Source: Cupriavidus laharis
Lineage (GTDB): Bacteria; Pseudomonadota; Gammaproteobacteria; Burkholderiales; Burkholderiaceae
DNA length: 64,000 nt
NCBI RefSeq assembly: GCF_914271435.1
Contig: NZ_CAJZAI010000009.1
Span: forward strand, 62,001-126,000
Reading direction: 5' to 3'
The notes under the pieces are model-generated. The model was not told the DNA's origin and made no database searches. It worked only from the letters and a program-made list of their open reading frames with translations. A program made the position numbers and the translations under genes. Below are positions 18,513 to 27,907 of the stretch, in pieces. The stretch's first letter is position 1, and each line of letters starts with the position of its first letter.

Positions 18513-18808
18513 GTCTCCCTCCGCGCACCCCTTGCGCCGGGTTCTCGCGGTGTCGTGACGCGGCACACGCATTCCTGTCTTCCCCTTGCGCATCTCACCC
18601 GTTTGGGAGCGCCGTCTGTCACGGTGCAACCGGTGCTGGTGTGCGCTGCCTACGTTTTTCTGTCTGGAACAACCTCGCGGTTTGAGGTACTGTGATGGCG
18701 CAGCTGCGTGTCGACGCACGGCGCGCACTTTACGTAGCGGCACATGACAACCATGCAGGGCTTCCGTGTGTTGTCGCAATCAAGTGACGCAAGAACAAGA
18801 GGCTCCAG

Positions 18809-19252
18809 ATGATCAGAGAATTGCGAATCCGGGCGGCACTGCCCCCGGATGCGCCTGCGGTCGGCGCGGTGCTGGAACGCTGCGACCTGCCGACCGATAA
18901 TGTGCTTCGTTTGCTGGAGCACTTCCACGTTGCCGTACATGAATCGCAAATCGTTGGCTGCGGCGCCGGCGAGCGTTTTGGCGAGACCGTGGTGATCTGC
19001 TCGGTCGCGGTGCTGCCCGAATTCCGCGACCGGGGCGTTGCCACCCATGTGGTGCGCGCGGTGCTGATGCGGGCGCGTGCCAATGGCGTCAAGCGTGCCG
19101 TGCTGCTGACGCCCACCTGTCCGAGCTATTTCGCACGCTATGGCTTCTCGCTGGTCGCTGTCTCCAGCTTGCCGGCCGAGGTGCTGTCTTCGAAAGAATT
19201 CCACAGGCATACCGACACGCCGCCGCTGTGCATGTGCTGCGAGCTGACCTGA
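18809..19252 (+). CDS. GNAT family N-acetyltransferase
   Basis: The 147-residue protein has a GNAT fold. The acetyl-CoA pyrophosphate loop reads VLPEFRDRGVATHVV (about residues 69-83), preceded by the beta-4 strand VVICSVAV, and followed by 'AVLLTPTCPSYFARYGF'. It resembles ArsN2 or ArgA-type acetyltransferases, and the substrate cannot be told from sequence. It ends with a cysteine-containing tail (CMCCELT). It lies between tRNA-Cys and a quinone oxidoreductase gene. Nothing recognisable was found in the roughly 300 bp between the tRNA and this gene. Confidence 0.85.
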   Translation: MIRELRIRAALPPDAPAVGAVLERCDLPTDNVLRLLEHFHVAVHESQIVGCGAGERFGETVVICSVAVLPEFRDRGVATHVVRAVLMRARANGVKRAVLLTPTCPSYFARYGFSLVAVSSLPAEVLSSKEFHRHTDTPPLCMCCELT

Positions 19253-19328
19253 AGCCGCACGTGTGAGCGCCGGCAAGTTTTCGCAAAACGGGAAATAATC
19301 GGGCCTTCCCAATATGAGGAGACCCGGC

Positions 19329-20309
19329 ATGCCGACCGCCCGCGTCATACGCGTTCACGAATTTGGCCCACCCGAAGCGATGCAGCTCGAGCGCATCGAG
19401 CTGGCGCCGCCCGCCGAAGGCGAAGTACTGGTGCGCCAGACCGCCATGGGCTTCAACTTCATCGATATCTACCAGCGCCGCGGTATATATCCCCTGCCGG
19501 CGGGCACCGGGCTCGGCCACGAGGCCGCCGGCGTGGTCGAGGCGGTGGGGGCAGGCGTGAGCGGGCTTGTGCCAGGCGACCGCGTGGCCTACATGAATGC
19601 GGGCCTTGGCGCCTATGCCGACTATCGCAACGTGCCGGCGGCAAAGCTGGTGCGCGTGCCGGACAGCATCAGCGACGAGCAGGCGGCCGCCGTCATCTTC
19701 AAGGGCATGACCGCGCAATACCTGGTGCGCCATACCCATGCGGTGAAGCCGGGCGATACCGTGCTCGTGCATGCCGCCGCGGGCGGCGTCGGCCAGATCC
19801 TGAGCAGCTGGGCCAAGGCGCTCGGCGCCTATGTGATCGGCACCGCGGGCTCGCCGGAGAAGTGTGACCTGGCGCGCCGGATGGGCTGCGACGTGGCGAT
19901 CGACTACCGCAACGGCGATTGGGTCAAGGCGGTGCGCGACGCCACCGGCGGGCGCGGCGTACGCGTGGTGTATGACGCGGTCGGCAAAGACACCTTCCTC
20001 GGCTCGCTCGATTGCGCACAGCAGTTCGGCCTGGTGGTGCTGTACGGCGCCGCGTCTGGTCCGGCGCCGGCGATCGAACCCGAGCTGCTGAACAAGAAGG
20101 GCTGCCTGTTCCTGACGCGACCTTCGGTATTCCCGCACAACGCCGATCCCGATACCTTCAAGGCCAATGCGAAGGACCTGTTCGATGCCGTGGCCGCCGG
20201 CCATGTGAAGATCGAGATTGGCGCGCGCTTCCCGCTGGAGGATGTTGCGAAGGCGCATGCCATGGCGGAGGCGCGGGCGACTACAGGGGCGATTGTGTTG
20301 TTGTCCTGA
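19329..20309 (+). CDS. NADPH:quinone oxidoreductase, zinc-free MDR family
   Basis: The 326-residue medium-chain dehydrogenase resembles Qor/zeta-crystallin. It has 'GFNFIDIYQRRGIYPLPAGTGLGHEAAGVVEAVGAGV' with no structural-zinc cysteines, and the nucleotide motif HAAAGGVGQILSSWAKALGA (about residues 147-166), typical of NADPH-dependent quinone reductases. The ATG at 19329 has GAGGAG upstream at 19315-19320, which decides the start. The gene is followed by a 16-bp perfect hairpin. Confidence 0.92.
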   Translation: MPTARVIRVHEFGPPEAMQLERIELAPPAEGEVLVRQTAMGFNFIDIYQRRGIYPLPAGTGLGHEAAGVVEAVGAGVSGLVPGDRVAYMNAGLGAYADYRNVPAAKLVRVPDSISDEQAAAVIFKGMTAQYLVRHTHAVKPGDTVLVHAAAGGVGQILSSWAKALGAYVIGTAGSPEKCDLARRMGCDVAIDYRNGDWVKAVRDATGGRGVRVVYDAVGKDTFLGSLDCAQQFGLVVLYGAASGPAPAIEPELLNKKGCLFLTRPSVFPHNADPDTFKANAKDLFDAVAAGHVKIEIGARFPLEDVAKAHAMAEARATTGAIVLLS

Positions 20310-20331
20310 AGGCGGTCGAAGGCGCTCAATG

Positions 20332-20371
20332 GTTTCTCCCTTCTCCCACTTGCGCGGGAGAAGGGAGAAAC
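20332..20371. repeat. Terminator-like palindromic repeat, family 2, copy A
   Basis: The arms 20332-20347 and 20356-20371 pair perfectly over 16 bp around an 8-nt loop. The core (CTCCC...GGGAG flanked by TTCTCC/GGAGAA) is shared with elements at 44946-44987 and 61029-61068. It sits between the convergent quinone reductase and dmeF genes and can serve as a bidirectional terminator. Confidence 0.75.
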
Positions 20372-20401
20372 CTCAACAGTATTTCCCGCCGCAGTTCCCG
20401 C

Positions 20402-21418
20402 TCAGGCGTGCCGCGCCGCCGGCATGGCTTGTCCGTCGTCGTCGCAGCAGACGCTGATCTCCACCGTCACGTGCACAAGCTCTTCATGCACGGACAGCGC
20501 CTCGCGCACGCGCAGCGGAGTCAGCGTGACGTCATGTGTGACGAGGCAGACGATGCAGGCGAACTGCTGCTTGCCCACGCGCCAGACATGCAGGTCGGTC
20601 ACGCGCGTGGCGTCGCGGTCGTTGCCGGCGTGCTCGAATTCGACCAGTACCTCGCGCACTTCATCGACCACCGGGTGGTCCATCTCGCGGTCCAGCAGCA
20701 CGGTGCCGCTCTGGCGCAGCAGCCCAAGCGCCCAGCGGCCCACCAGTGCCGCGCCGACCAGGCCCATCACCGGGTCCAGCCAGCTCCAGCCCAGCCACCA
20801 GCCGCCGGCCAGCGCGACGATGGCCAGCACCGATGTCGCGGCATCCGCCAGCACGTGCAGGTAGGCGGAGCGCAGGTTGATGTCGTGATGGTGGCCATGC
20901 CCATGGGCGTGGTGATGGCCGTCATGATGATCATGCGCGTGCCCGTGGTGGTCATGGCCATGATGCGCACCGCCGAGGATCAGCGCGCAACCCAGGTTCA
21001 CCAGCAGCCCGAGCGCCGTAACGGCCATGGCTTCGCGATAGTGGATGGCCTGCGGGCTGAACAGCCGCTCCACGGAGCCGAGCGCCATCAGCGCGGCCAC
21101 GCCCAGCAGGAACACCGCGCTGGCAAAGCCCGCCAGCACTTCGATCTTCCAGGTGCCGAAGGCAAAGCTCGCATCCGATGCGTAGCGGCGGGCGGCAGCG
21201 TAGGCAAAGGCCGTCAGGCCGATCGCGAACGCGTGCGAACTCATGTGCCAGCCGTCGGCCAGCAGCGCCATGGAGTTGAACCACCAGCCGGCAGCGATCT
21301 CCACGACCATGGTGACGGCCGTGATCAGCATCACCAGCCGCGTGCCGCGCTCGGCGGCATGGTTGCCAGTGTCGAAGACGTGGCTGTGGGTCCAGGAGGA
21401 AAGATTCTCGGTGTGCAT
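20402..21418 (-). CDS. dmeF: CDF family Co/Ni efflux transporter DmeF
   Basis: The 338-residue inner-membrane protein is a cation diffusion facilitator that should export cobalt or nickel in exchange for protons. Six membrane helices are expected. Metal-site residues appear as the D55/H58 pair (ADGWHMSSH) and the H188/D192 pair (HVLADAA). The N-terminal SWTHSHVF is characteristic of the DmeF group. Residues 152-178 are a His/Asp/Gly-rich cytoplasmic loop with more than a dozen histidines. A cytoplasmic C-terminal metal-sensing domain follows. The start at 21418 places the HSH motif at residues 11-13; upstream in-frame ATG at 21466 is less likely. Confidence 0.92.
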   Translation of the reverse strand: MHTENLSSWTHSHVFDTGNHAAERGTRLVMLITAVTMVVEIAAGWWFNSMALLADGWHMSSHAFAIGLTAFAYAAARRYASDASFAFGTWKIEVLAGFASAVFLLGVAALMALGSVERLFSPQAIHYREAMAVTALGLLVNLGCALILGGAHHGHDHHGHAHDHHDGHHHAHGHGHHHDINLRSAYLHVLADAATSVLAIVALAGGWWLGWSWLDPVMGLVGAALVGRWALGLLRQSGTVLLDREMDHPVVDEVREVLVEFEHAGNDRDATRVTDLHVWRVGKQQFACIVCLVTHDVTLTPLRVREALSVHEELVHVTVEISVCCDDDGQAMPAARHA

Positions 21419-21613
21419 CGGCGTGTAGTGGAATCGGTTCGGGCAAGCCCGGAAGCGTGATTGCAAGCGTAGCAGATGGAGAAAGGGCGCCGCCTCGGAT
21501 CAGATGCCCCTTTCGCCATGCGGTCATCGACGCCGCAAACATACATTCATGAGTGCATGTATAATTTCACGAATTGTTCACGCCCCCGTCTCACTTCTGT
21601 TGTCGATTCCGAT

Positions 21614-21703
21614 ATGACCTACCGCTTCATCGCCGTCTGCATGGCGGTCTGGATTGGCGTCTGCGCCACAGCCGGATGGGTGGTCGAGCGCCTCTGGAGC
21701 TGA
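21614..21703 (+). CDS. Possible 29-residue membrane peptide
   Basis: A short frame encodes MTYRFIAVCMAVWIGVCATA followed by a nine-residue tail ending in W-S. This is one amphipathic to hydrophobic segment that could span the membrane. It lies alone in the gap between the divergent dmeF gene and the convergent MocR gene. The frame is open further upstream but the hydrophobic part begins here. No strong ribosome site is visible. There is no family assignment. Confidence 0.35.
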   Translation: MTYRFIAVCMAVWIGVCATAGWVVERLWS

Positions 21704-21721
21704 CTACCGGCAGCGGCCGGT

Positions 21722-23170
21722 TCAGGCGGCGCGTACCGCACGCGGCTGGCCGGCAAGGCTGTCAAAGAACTCCCACAACTGTGGCGCATCGCCAGTCGCC
21801 ACATTGAAGCGGATCCACGGCGAATCGGTTTCATCGGGCTCGAAGTAGGATCCGGGCGCCAGCCAGATGCCGTGTTCGAGCGCCAGTGTGGCCAGCCGGT
21901 TGCCCGTCATCGGCACGCCATCGGGCAGTGCGTCGCGCACACGGGCCCACGCGAACATCCCGCCTTCCGGCCGCAGCAGCACTTCCAGGCCGTGGGCTTC
22001 CATCTTCTCCGTCACGCGGTCCTGCTGCGCGCGCAGCCGTTCGGCCAGCGCCGCCACATGCCGGCCATAGTGGCCGCTGGTGAGCACGGAATACACCAGC
22101 CGCTCCGTCACTTCCGAAGATGTCAGGCCGACCGCCATCTTGGTTCGCGCGAAGGCTTTGGCCAGATCCGCGCTGGCGGCCAGGTAGCCAACCCGCAGCG
22201 ACGGCGTGATGGTCTTGGAAAACCCGTTGACATAGACCACCTGCGATAGCCCGTCCATGGCGGCCAGCATCGGCGAGCCCGCCGGCGCCAGTTCGCGGTA
22301 GATGTCGTCTTCCACCACCAGCAGGCGGTGCTGCTCGGCCAGTTGCAGCACGCGGAACGCATTCATGCTGGTCAGGCTGGCACCGGTGGGGTTCTGCAGC
22401 ACGGTGTTGACGAAGAGTGCACGCGGCGCGTGCGTGCGGATAGCGTCTTCGAGCGCATCGGTGTCGAGCCCGGCCGCAGTGCGCAGCACACCCACTACAC
22501 GCAGCCCGGCGAGCCGCAGGATCTGCAGCAGGTTGCAGTAGCAGGGTGCTTCGACCAGTACGGTATCGCCGGTGCGCAGCAGCGTGCGCACCACCAGGTC
22601 GAGCGCCTGCGTGGCGCCCTGCGTCAGTACCACCTGTTGCGCCTGCACCGGAATGCCGTACTCGCCAAGGCCCGCGGCAATATGTTCGCGCAGCGGCGCA
22701 TAGCCATAAGGATGGCCGTAGCCCGACACTTGGGCGGCCGGCACTCGCGCCGCCGCGCGCATGGCCTGGTGCAGGCCTTCTTCGTTGAGCCAGTCGCCCG
22801 GCAGCCAGCCTGCGCCGGCCTTGATCGGTACCGAATGATCGGCGAACACATCCGACAACAGCCACGCCGCATTGAGCCCGGGCGCTTCCCACTGCGGCGC
22901 GCGCATGCCGCCGGCCGGCGCGTGGCGGTGGGCGACGGTGTAGCCGGACCCGGGGCGCGCGGCCAGGTAGCCGAGCGCGGTGAGCCTGCCGTAGGCCTCG
23001 GCAACCGTAAAAGTGCTGATGCCGTGCTGCTGCGCAAAGCGGCGTACAGACGGCAGCGCCGAGCCGGCGCGCAGCGCGCGGCGATCCACCAGCGCGGCGA
23101 TGCCGGCCACGATCTGTTCGGTCAGGGTTTCGCCGCCACGGCGGCTGCGGGTAAGGTCCAGGGTCAGCAT
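21722..23170 (-). CDS. MocR-type regulator (GntR HTH fused to aminotransferase fold)
   Basis: The 482-residue protein has an N-terminal GntR winged helix (about 1-75: 'LTEQIVAGIAALVDRRALRAGSALPSVRRFAQ...STFTVAEAYGRL') and a type I aminotransferase-like domain that binds PLP through the lysine of NGFSKTITPSLRVGYLAA. MocR proteins such as GabR and TauR sense amino acids through PLP chemistry. Its gene is divergent from an omega-amino-acid transaminase and mmsA, so it most likely controls beta-alanine, GABA or taurine-like amine use. CTGTAC-type repeats in the 331-bp divergent gap are its probable binding sites. Confidence 0.9.
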   Translation of the reverse strand: MLTLDLTRSRRGGETLTEQIVAGIAALVDRRALRAGSALPSVRRFAQQHGISTFTVAEAYGRLTALGYLAARPGSGYTVAHRHAPAGGMRAPQWEAPGLNAAWLLSDVFADHSVPIKAGAGWLPGDWLNEEGLHQAMRAAARVPAAQVSGYGHPYGYAPLREHIAAGLGEYGIPVQAQQVVLTQGATQALDLVVRTLLRTGDTVLVEAPCYCNLLQILRLAGLRVVGVLRTAAGLDTDALEDAIRTHAPRALFVNTVLQNPTGASLTSMNAFRVLQLAEQHRLLVVEDDIYRELAPAGSPMLAAMDGLSQVVYVNGFSKTITPSLRVGYLAASADLAKAFARTKMAVGLTSSEVTERLVYSVLTSGHYGRHVAALAERLRAQQDRVTEKMEAHGLEVLLRPEGGMFAWARVRDALPDGVPMTGNRLATLALEHGIWLAPGSYFEPDETDSPWIRFNVATGDAPQLWEFFDSLAGQPRAVRAA

Positions 23171-23501
23171 GCGGCACTTCAGACGGGTTCCGACCTGTAC
23201 AGTTTAGCGGCTGCGCGAATGCGTCAAGCCCGGGCGCTGACGGTGATACCAGAAATGACGCAGTGCAATGTGTGAGGCCGTACGGTGCCGCATGGCCGGC
23301 TCTGCCAGACTGCCCGGGGCCCGCTGCTGCACTGGCACAATCCTGTACGGTTTCACTTGTCTAAACTGTACGGTAAGGCGACGTTGTCCGGACTGTATAT
23401 TTTGTCGCCTTTGCGCCGCCGGTAGAGTGGCCGACATCCATGCCGCTGCACGCAATCCGCCGTGACAGCGCGCGCCAACCCGACTGCCCAGAGGAGGACG
23501 T
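23171..23501. promoter_or_regulatory. Divergent control region with CTGTAC repeats
   Basis: The 331-bp gap between the MocR gene and the transaminase gene has no gene. It holds three direct copies of a CTGTAC(A/G)GTT-type element at 23195-23206, 23343-23353 and 23366-23376. The second and third start 23 bp apart, close to two helical turns. MocR regulators such as TauR and GabR bind direct repeats spaced this way. A CTGTATAT half-copy (23393-23400) follows near the expected promoter. Confidence 0.6.
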
Positions 23502-24833
23502 ATGGACGCCGCCAAGACCGTGATTCCCGATCTCGATGCCCTGTGGATGCCCTTTACCGCGAACCGCCAGTACAAGGCGGCGCCGCGCCTGCTGGCCTCG
23601 GCCAGCGGCATGTACTACACCACCCACGACGGACGCCAGATCCTGGACGGTTGCGCGGGCCTCTGGTGCGTGGCTGCCGGCCACTGCCGCAAGGAAATCG
23701 CCGAGGCTGTAGCGCGCCAGGCCGCGACGCTCGATTACGCGCCGCCATTCCAGATGGGCCATCCGCTGTCGTTCGAAGCGGCCACCAAGGTGGCGGCCAT
23801 CATGCCGCAGGGGCTGGACCGCATCTTCTTCACGAACTCCGGTTCGGAGTCGGTCGACACCGCGCTGAAGATCGCGCTGGCGTACCACCGCGCGCGCGGC
23901 GAAGGCCAGCGCACCCGTTTCATCGGGCGCGAACGCGGCTACCACGGCGTGGGCTTCGGCGGCATGGCGGTGGGCGGCATCGGGCCGAACCGCAAGGCAT
24001 TCTCGGCCAACCTGATGCCCGGCACCGATCACTTGCCGGCCACACTGAACATTGCAGAAGCGGCATTTTCGAAGGGCCAGCCGCAATGGGGCGCACACCT
24101 GGCGGACGAGCTGGAGCGCATCGTCGCGCTGCATGACCCGTCCACCATTGCCGCGGTCATCGTCGAGCCGCTGGCTGGCTCCGCCGGTGTGCTGGTGCCG
24201 CCGGTCGGCTACCTGGACAAGCTGCGCGCGATCACCAGCAAGCACGGCATCCTGCTGATCTTCGACGAGGTCATCACCGCCTTCGGCCGCCTGGGTACCG
24301 CCACGGCGGCGGAGCGCTTCAAGGTCACGCCGGACCTGATCACCATGGCCAAGGCCATCAACAATGCCGCCGTGCCGATGGGGGCCGTGGCCGTGCGCCG
24401 CGAAGTGCATGACACCGTAATCAACGCGGCCGCGCCGGGCGCGATCGAACTCGCGCATGGCTATACCTATTCGGGCCACCCGCTGGCCGCCGCCGCAGCG
24501 GTCGCTACGTTGGACCTGTACCAGCGCGAGAACCTGTTCGGCCGCGCCGCCGAGCTGTCGCCGGTGTTCGAGGCCGCCGTGCACAGCGTACGCGAAGCGC
24601 CTCATGTGAAGGACATCCGCAACCTTGGCATGGTGGCCGGCATCGAACTGGAGCCGCGCCCCGGCCAGCCCGGCGCGCGTGCGTACGAGGCCTTCCTCAA
24701 GTGCCTGGAGCGTGGCGTGCTGGTGCGCTACACCGGCGACATCCTGGCGTTCTCGCCACCGCTGATCATCAGCGAGGCGCAGATTGCCGAGCTGTTTGAT
24801 ACCGTCAAGCAGGCCCTGCAGGAAGTGCAGTAA
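23502..24833 (+). CDS. Omega-amino acid (beta-alanine)-pyruvate transaminase
   Basis: The 443-residue class III PLP aminotransferase has the start 'LDALWMPFTANRQYKAAPRLLASASGMYY' typical of beta-alanine:pyruvate transaminases, the FFTNSGSESVDTALKIA cofactor loop, ILLIFDEVITAFGR with the PLP-contacting aspartate, and the Schiff-base lysine K284 in TMAKAINNA. It should convert beta-alanine or related omega-amines plus pyruvate into a semialdehyde and alanine. The next gene, mmsA, would oxidise malonate semialdehyde to acetyl-CoA, so the two form a short beta-alanine catabolic operon. Confidence 0.92.
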   Translation: MDAAKTVIPDLDALWMPFTANRQYKAAPRLLASASGMYYTTHDGRQILDGCAGLWCVAAGHCRKEIAEAVARQAATLDYAPPFQMGHPLSFEAATKVAAIMPQGLDRIFFTNSGSESVDTALKIALAYHRARGEGQRTRFIGRERGYHGVGFGGMAVGGIGPNRKAFSANLMPGTDHLPATLNIAEAAFSKGQPQWGAHLADELERIVALHDPSTIAAVIVEPLAGSAGVLVPPVGYLDKLRAITSKHGILLIFDEVITAFGRLGTATAAERFKVTPDLITMAKAINNAAVPMGAVAVRREVHDTVINAAAPGAIELAHGYTYSGHPLAAAAAVATLDLYQRENLFGRAAELSPVFEAAVHSVREAPHVKDIRNLGMVAGIELEPRPGQPGARAYEAFLKCLERGVLVRYTGDILAFSPPLIISEAQIAELFDTVKQALQEVQ

Positions 24834-24848
24834 CGAAGGACGTCGAAA

Positions 24849-26366
24849 GTGAATATTGCAGAGAACCGGCAGATCGCCGAAATCCACCACTACATCGGTG
24901 GCACCGTCCGGCAAGGCGCGTCCGCGCGCTTTGCCGACGTATTCAACCCTGCCACCGGTGAGGTGGCCGCACGTGTGACGCTGGGCGCGGCGCAGGACGT
25001 GGCCGATGCCGTCGCCGCCGCGAAGGCCGCGTTCCCGGCCTGGGCCGACACGCCGCCGCTGCGCCGCGCGCGCATCCTGTTCAAGTTCAAGGAGCTGCTC
25101 GACAAGCACCACGACGACCTGGCCGCGCTGATCACGCGCGAGCACGGCAAGGTGTTCAGCGACGCCAGGGGAGAGGTCACGCGCGGCATCGAGGTGGTGG
25201 AGTTTGCCTGCGGCATCCCGAACCTGCTCAAGACCGATTTCACCGATAACGTCGGCGGCGGCATCGACAACTGGAACCTGCGCCAGCCGCTGGGCGTGGT
25301 GGCCGGCATCACGCCGTTCAACTTCCCGGTGATGGTGCCAATGTGGATGTTCCCGGTGGCGCTCGCGTGCGGCAATACCTTCGTGCTGAAGCCAAGTGAG
25401 CGCGACCCGTCGCCGAGCCTGCTGATCGCGGACCTGCTCAAGCAGGCAGGCTTGCCCGACGGCGTGTTCAACGTCGTGCAGGGCGACAAGGTCGCCGTCG
25501 ATGCGCTGCTTGCGCACCCGGACGTGCAGGCGCTGTCGTTCGTGGGCTCGACGCCGATTGCGGAGTACATCTACACAGAAGGCACGAAGCACGGCAAGCG
25601 CGTGCAGGCGCTGGGTGGCGCGAAGAACCACCTGGTGGTGATGCCCGACGCGGACCTCGATCAAGCGGTGGATGCGCTGGTAGGCGCCGCCTACGGCTCT
25701 GCTGGCGAGCGCTGCATGGCGATCTCCGTCGCAGTGGCGGTGGGCAACGTGGCAGACAAGCTCGTGCCGCGCCTGGCCGAGCGCGCCGCGACGCTGAAGG
25801 TCCGCAACGGCATGGAGGCCGACGCCGAGATGGGTCCGCTGGTGACCGGCGCGCACAAGGAGAAGGTCGAAGGCTATATCGAGAAGGGCGTGCAGGAAGG
25901 CGCGAAGCTCGTGACGGACGGTCGTGGCCACAAGGTCGCAGGCCACGAGAACGGCTTCTACGTCGGCGGCACGCTGTTCGACCACGTCACGCCGGACATG
26001 ACGATCTACAAGGAAGAGATCTTCGGCCCGGTGCTGTCGGTGGTGCGCGTGCATGACTTTGCCGAGGCGGTGGCGCTGATCAACGCGCACGAGTATGGCA
26101 ACGGCGTGTCTTGCTACACCAGCGACGGCGGCATCGCGCGCGCGTTCGCACGGCAGATCCAGGTGGGCATGGTGGGCATCAATGTGCCGATCCCGGTGCC
26201 GATGGCGTGGCACTCGTTCGGCGGCTGGAAGCGCTCGCTGTTCGGCGACCATCACGCGTACGGCGAAGAGGGTGTGCGTTTCTATACGCGCTACAAGAGC
26301 GTGATGCAGCGCTGGCCGGACTCGATCGCGAAGGGCGCCGAGTTCACGATGCCTGTGGCGAAGTAA
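24849..26366 (+). CDS. mmsA: CoA-acylating methylmalonate-semialdehyde dehydrogenase
   Basis: The 505-residue aldehyde dehydrogenase oxidises malonate or methylmalonate semialdehyde with NAD and CoA to acetyl- or propionyl-CoA and CO2. Family marks are '[25 protein letters not shown]' (cofactor site), [12 protein letters not shown] and the catalytic C289 in [11 protein letters not shown]. The general-base glutamate of ordinary ALDHs is replaced by the MmsA-type 'ALGGAKNH' sequence. It starts with GTG at 24849, 15 bp after the transaminase, with an AAGGA site at 24835-24839. Confidence 0.95.
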   Translation: MNIAENRQIAEIHHYIGGTVRQGASARFADVFNPATGEVAARVTLGAAQDVADAVAAAKAAFPAWADTPPLRRARILFKFKELLDKHHDDLAALITREHGKVFSDARGEVTRGIEVVEFACGIPNLLKTDFTDNVGGGIDNWNLRQPLGVVAGITPFNFPVMVPMWMFPVALACGNTFVLKPSERDPSPSLLIADLLKQAGLPDGVFNVVQGDKVAVDALLAHPDVQALSFVGSTPIAEYIYTEGTKHGKRVQALGGAKNHLVVMPDADLDQAVDALVGAAYGSAGERCMAISVAVAVGNVADKLVPRLAERAATLKVRNGMEADAEMGPLVTGAHKEKVEGYIEKGVQEGAKLVTDGRGHKVAGHENGFYVGGTLFDHVTPDMTIYKEEIFGPVLSVVRVHDFAEAVALINAHEYGNGVSCYTSDGGIARAFARQIQVGMVGINVPIPVPMAWHSFGGWKRSLFGDHHAYGEEGVRFYTRYKSVMQRWPDSIAKGAEFTMPVAK

Positions 26367-26506
26367 GAGAGAGCGGTGCCGGGGCCAGGTTCGGCACCGG
26401 TACCCGCCCAAAAGTGACGAAGGCGCTAGTCTCACCGGAGTAAACTCCTGCCCTTTCCAGGAAAGGCGAGGTCGTTCACAAGACGGCTGCCGCAGGAGTT
26501 GTTCTG

Positions 26507-27904
26507 ATGAGTCTGTTCCGCACCAAGAATATCGACGCCATGCTCGCCGTGGCGCACGATGACGGCCTGAAGAAGGTGCTCGGCCCGATGGATCTCGTGA
26601 TGATGGGCATCGGCGCCATCATCGGCACCGGCATCTTCGTGCTGACCGGCACCGGCGCGCTGACTGCCGGGCCCGCGCTGACGGTGTCGTTCGTGATCGC
26701 CGCCATGGCGTGCGGGTTTGCCGCACTCTGCTATGCCGAATTTGCCTCGGCCATTCCCGTATCGGGATCGATCTATACCTACAGCTACGCCACGCTTGGC
26801 GAGATCATCGCGTGGATGATCGGCTGGGACCTGCTGCTCGAATACGGGCTGGCCACGTCGGCGGTGTCGGTCGGCTGGTCGGGCTACTTCCAGTCGCTCG
26901 TGGCCGGTTTCGGCCTGAAGCTGCCGGCGGCGCTCACGGCGGCGCCGGGTGCCGTGCCCGGCGTCGAGACCATGGTGAACCTGCCGGCCGTGCTGATCGT
27001 GCTGGCGATCACATGGGTGGTGTCGTACGGCGTGCGCGAATCGGCGCGGCTGAACAATGTGATGGTGGCGATCAAGGTCAGCGTGGTGCTGCTGTTTATC
27101 GCTGTCGGCGTGTGGCACGTGAAGCCGGTCAATTGGCAGCCGTTCGCGCCGTTCGGCATGAGCGGCGTGTTCAATGCGGCGGCGCTCGTGTTCTTTGCCT
27201 TCATCGGCTTCGACGCCGTGACCTCGGCCGCCGAAGAGGTGCGCAACCCCAGCCGTGACCTGCCCGTCGGCATCATCGGCTCGCTGGCGGTCTGCACGGT
27301 GCTGTACGTGGTGGTGGCGGCGATCATGACCGGCATCGTGCCCTTCGCCAAATTCGCGGGTGTCGACCACCCGGTGTCGCTGGCGCTGCAGTTTGCGGGA
27401 CAGAACTGGGTGGCGGGCTTTGTCGATCTTGGCGCCATCCTCGGCATGACCACGGTGATCCTGGTGATGACCTACGGCCAGACCCGCATCATCTTCGCGA
27501 TGTCGCGCGACGGCCTGCTGCCCGAGCGGCTCTCGTCGGTGCACCCCGTGCATGCCACGCCGTATTTCGCCACCTGGACCGTGGGCATCGTGTTTGCCGC
27601 CATTGCCGGCTTTGTGCCACTCAACGTGCTGGCCGAACTCATCAATATCGGCACGCTGGCGGCCTTCACGCTGATCTCGATTGCCGTGCTGGTGCTGCGC
27701 CGCACGCGCCCGGACCTGCCGCGCGCGTTCCGCTGCCCCGGCGTGCCCGTGGTGCCGCTGCTGTCGGCCGGCTTCTGCCTGTTCCTGATGGCGCACCTGC
27801 AGGCGTTGACGTGGACCGCATTCCTGGTGTGGCTGGTGATCGGCCTGGCGATCTATTTCCTCTATGCGCGGCGCAACGCCGTGCTGCACAACCACGGCGG
27901 CTGA
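26507..27904 (+). CDS. APC-family amino acid permease
   Basis: The 465-residue inner-membrane protein has about 12 helices. The first helix contains MMGIGAIIGTGIFVLTG, the substrate-backbone-binding unwound segment of APC transporters, and 'FFAFIGFDAVTSAAEEVRNPSRDLP' is the helix 6 region of the cationic amino acid transporter (CAT/YfnA) subgroup. Position after the beta-alanine genes suggests it imports the substrate of that pathway, but this is inference. A 140-bp gap separates it from mmsA. It converges with the second MocR gene with only 3 bp between the stops. Confidence 0.9.
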   Translation: MSLFRTKNIDAMLAVAHDDGLKKVLGPMDLVMMGIGAIIGTGIFVLTGTGALTAGPALTVSFVIAAMACGFAALCYAEFASAIPVSGSIYTYSYATLGEIIAWMIGWDLLLEYGLATSAVSVGWSGYFQSLVAGFGLKLPAALTAAPGAVPGVETMVNLPAVLIVLAITWVVSYGVRESARLNNVMVAIKVSVVLLFIAVGVWHVKPVNWQPFAPFGMSGVFNAAALVFFAFIGFDAVTSAAEEVRNPSRDLPVGIIGSLAVCTVLYVVVAAIMTGIVPFAKFAGVDHPVSLALQFAGQNWVAGFVDLGAILGMTTVILVMTYGQTRIIFAMSRDGLLPERLSSVHPVHATPYFATWTVGIVFAAIAGFVPLNVLAELINIGTLAAFTLISIAVLVLRRTRPDLPRAFRCPGVPVVPLLSAGFCLFLMAHLQALTWTAFLVWLVIGLAIYFLYARRNAVLHNHGG

Positions 27905-27907
27905 GCT

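Noticed and set aside
23361..26435. A 1024-codon open frame antisense to the transaminase and mmsA
   Set aside because: It is a GC-driven shadow of two certain genes, with low-complexity His/Arg/Gln composition.
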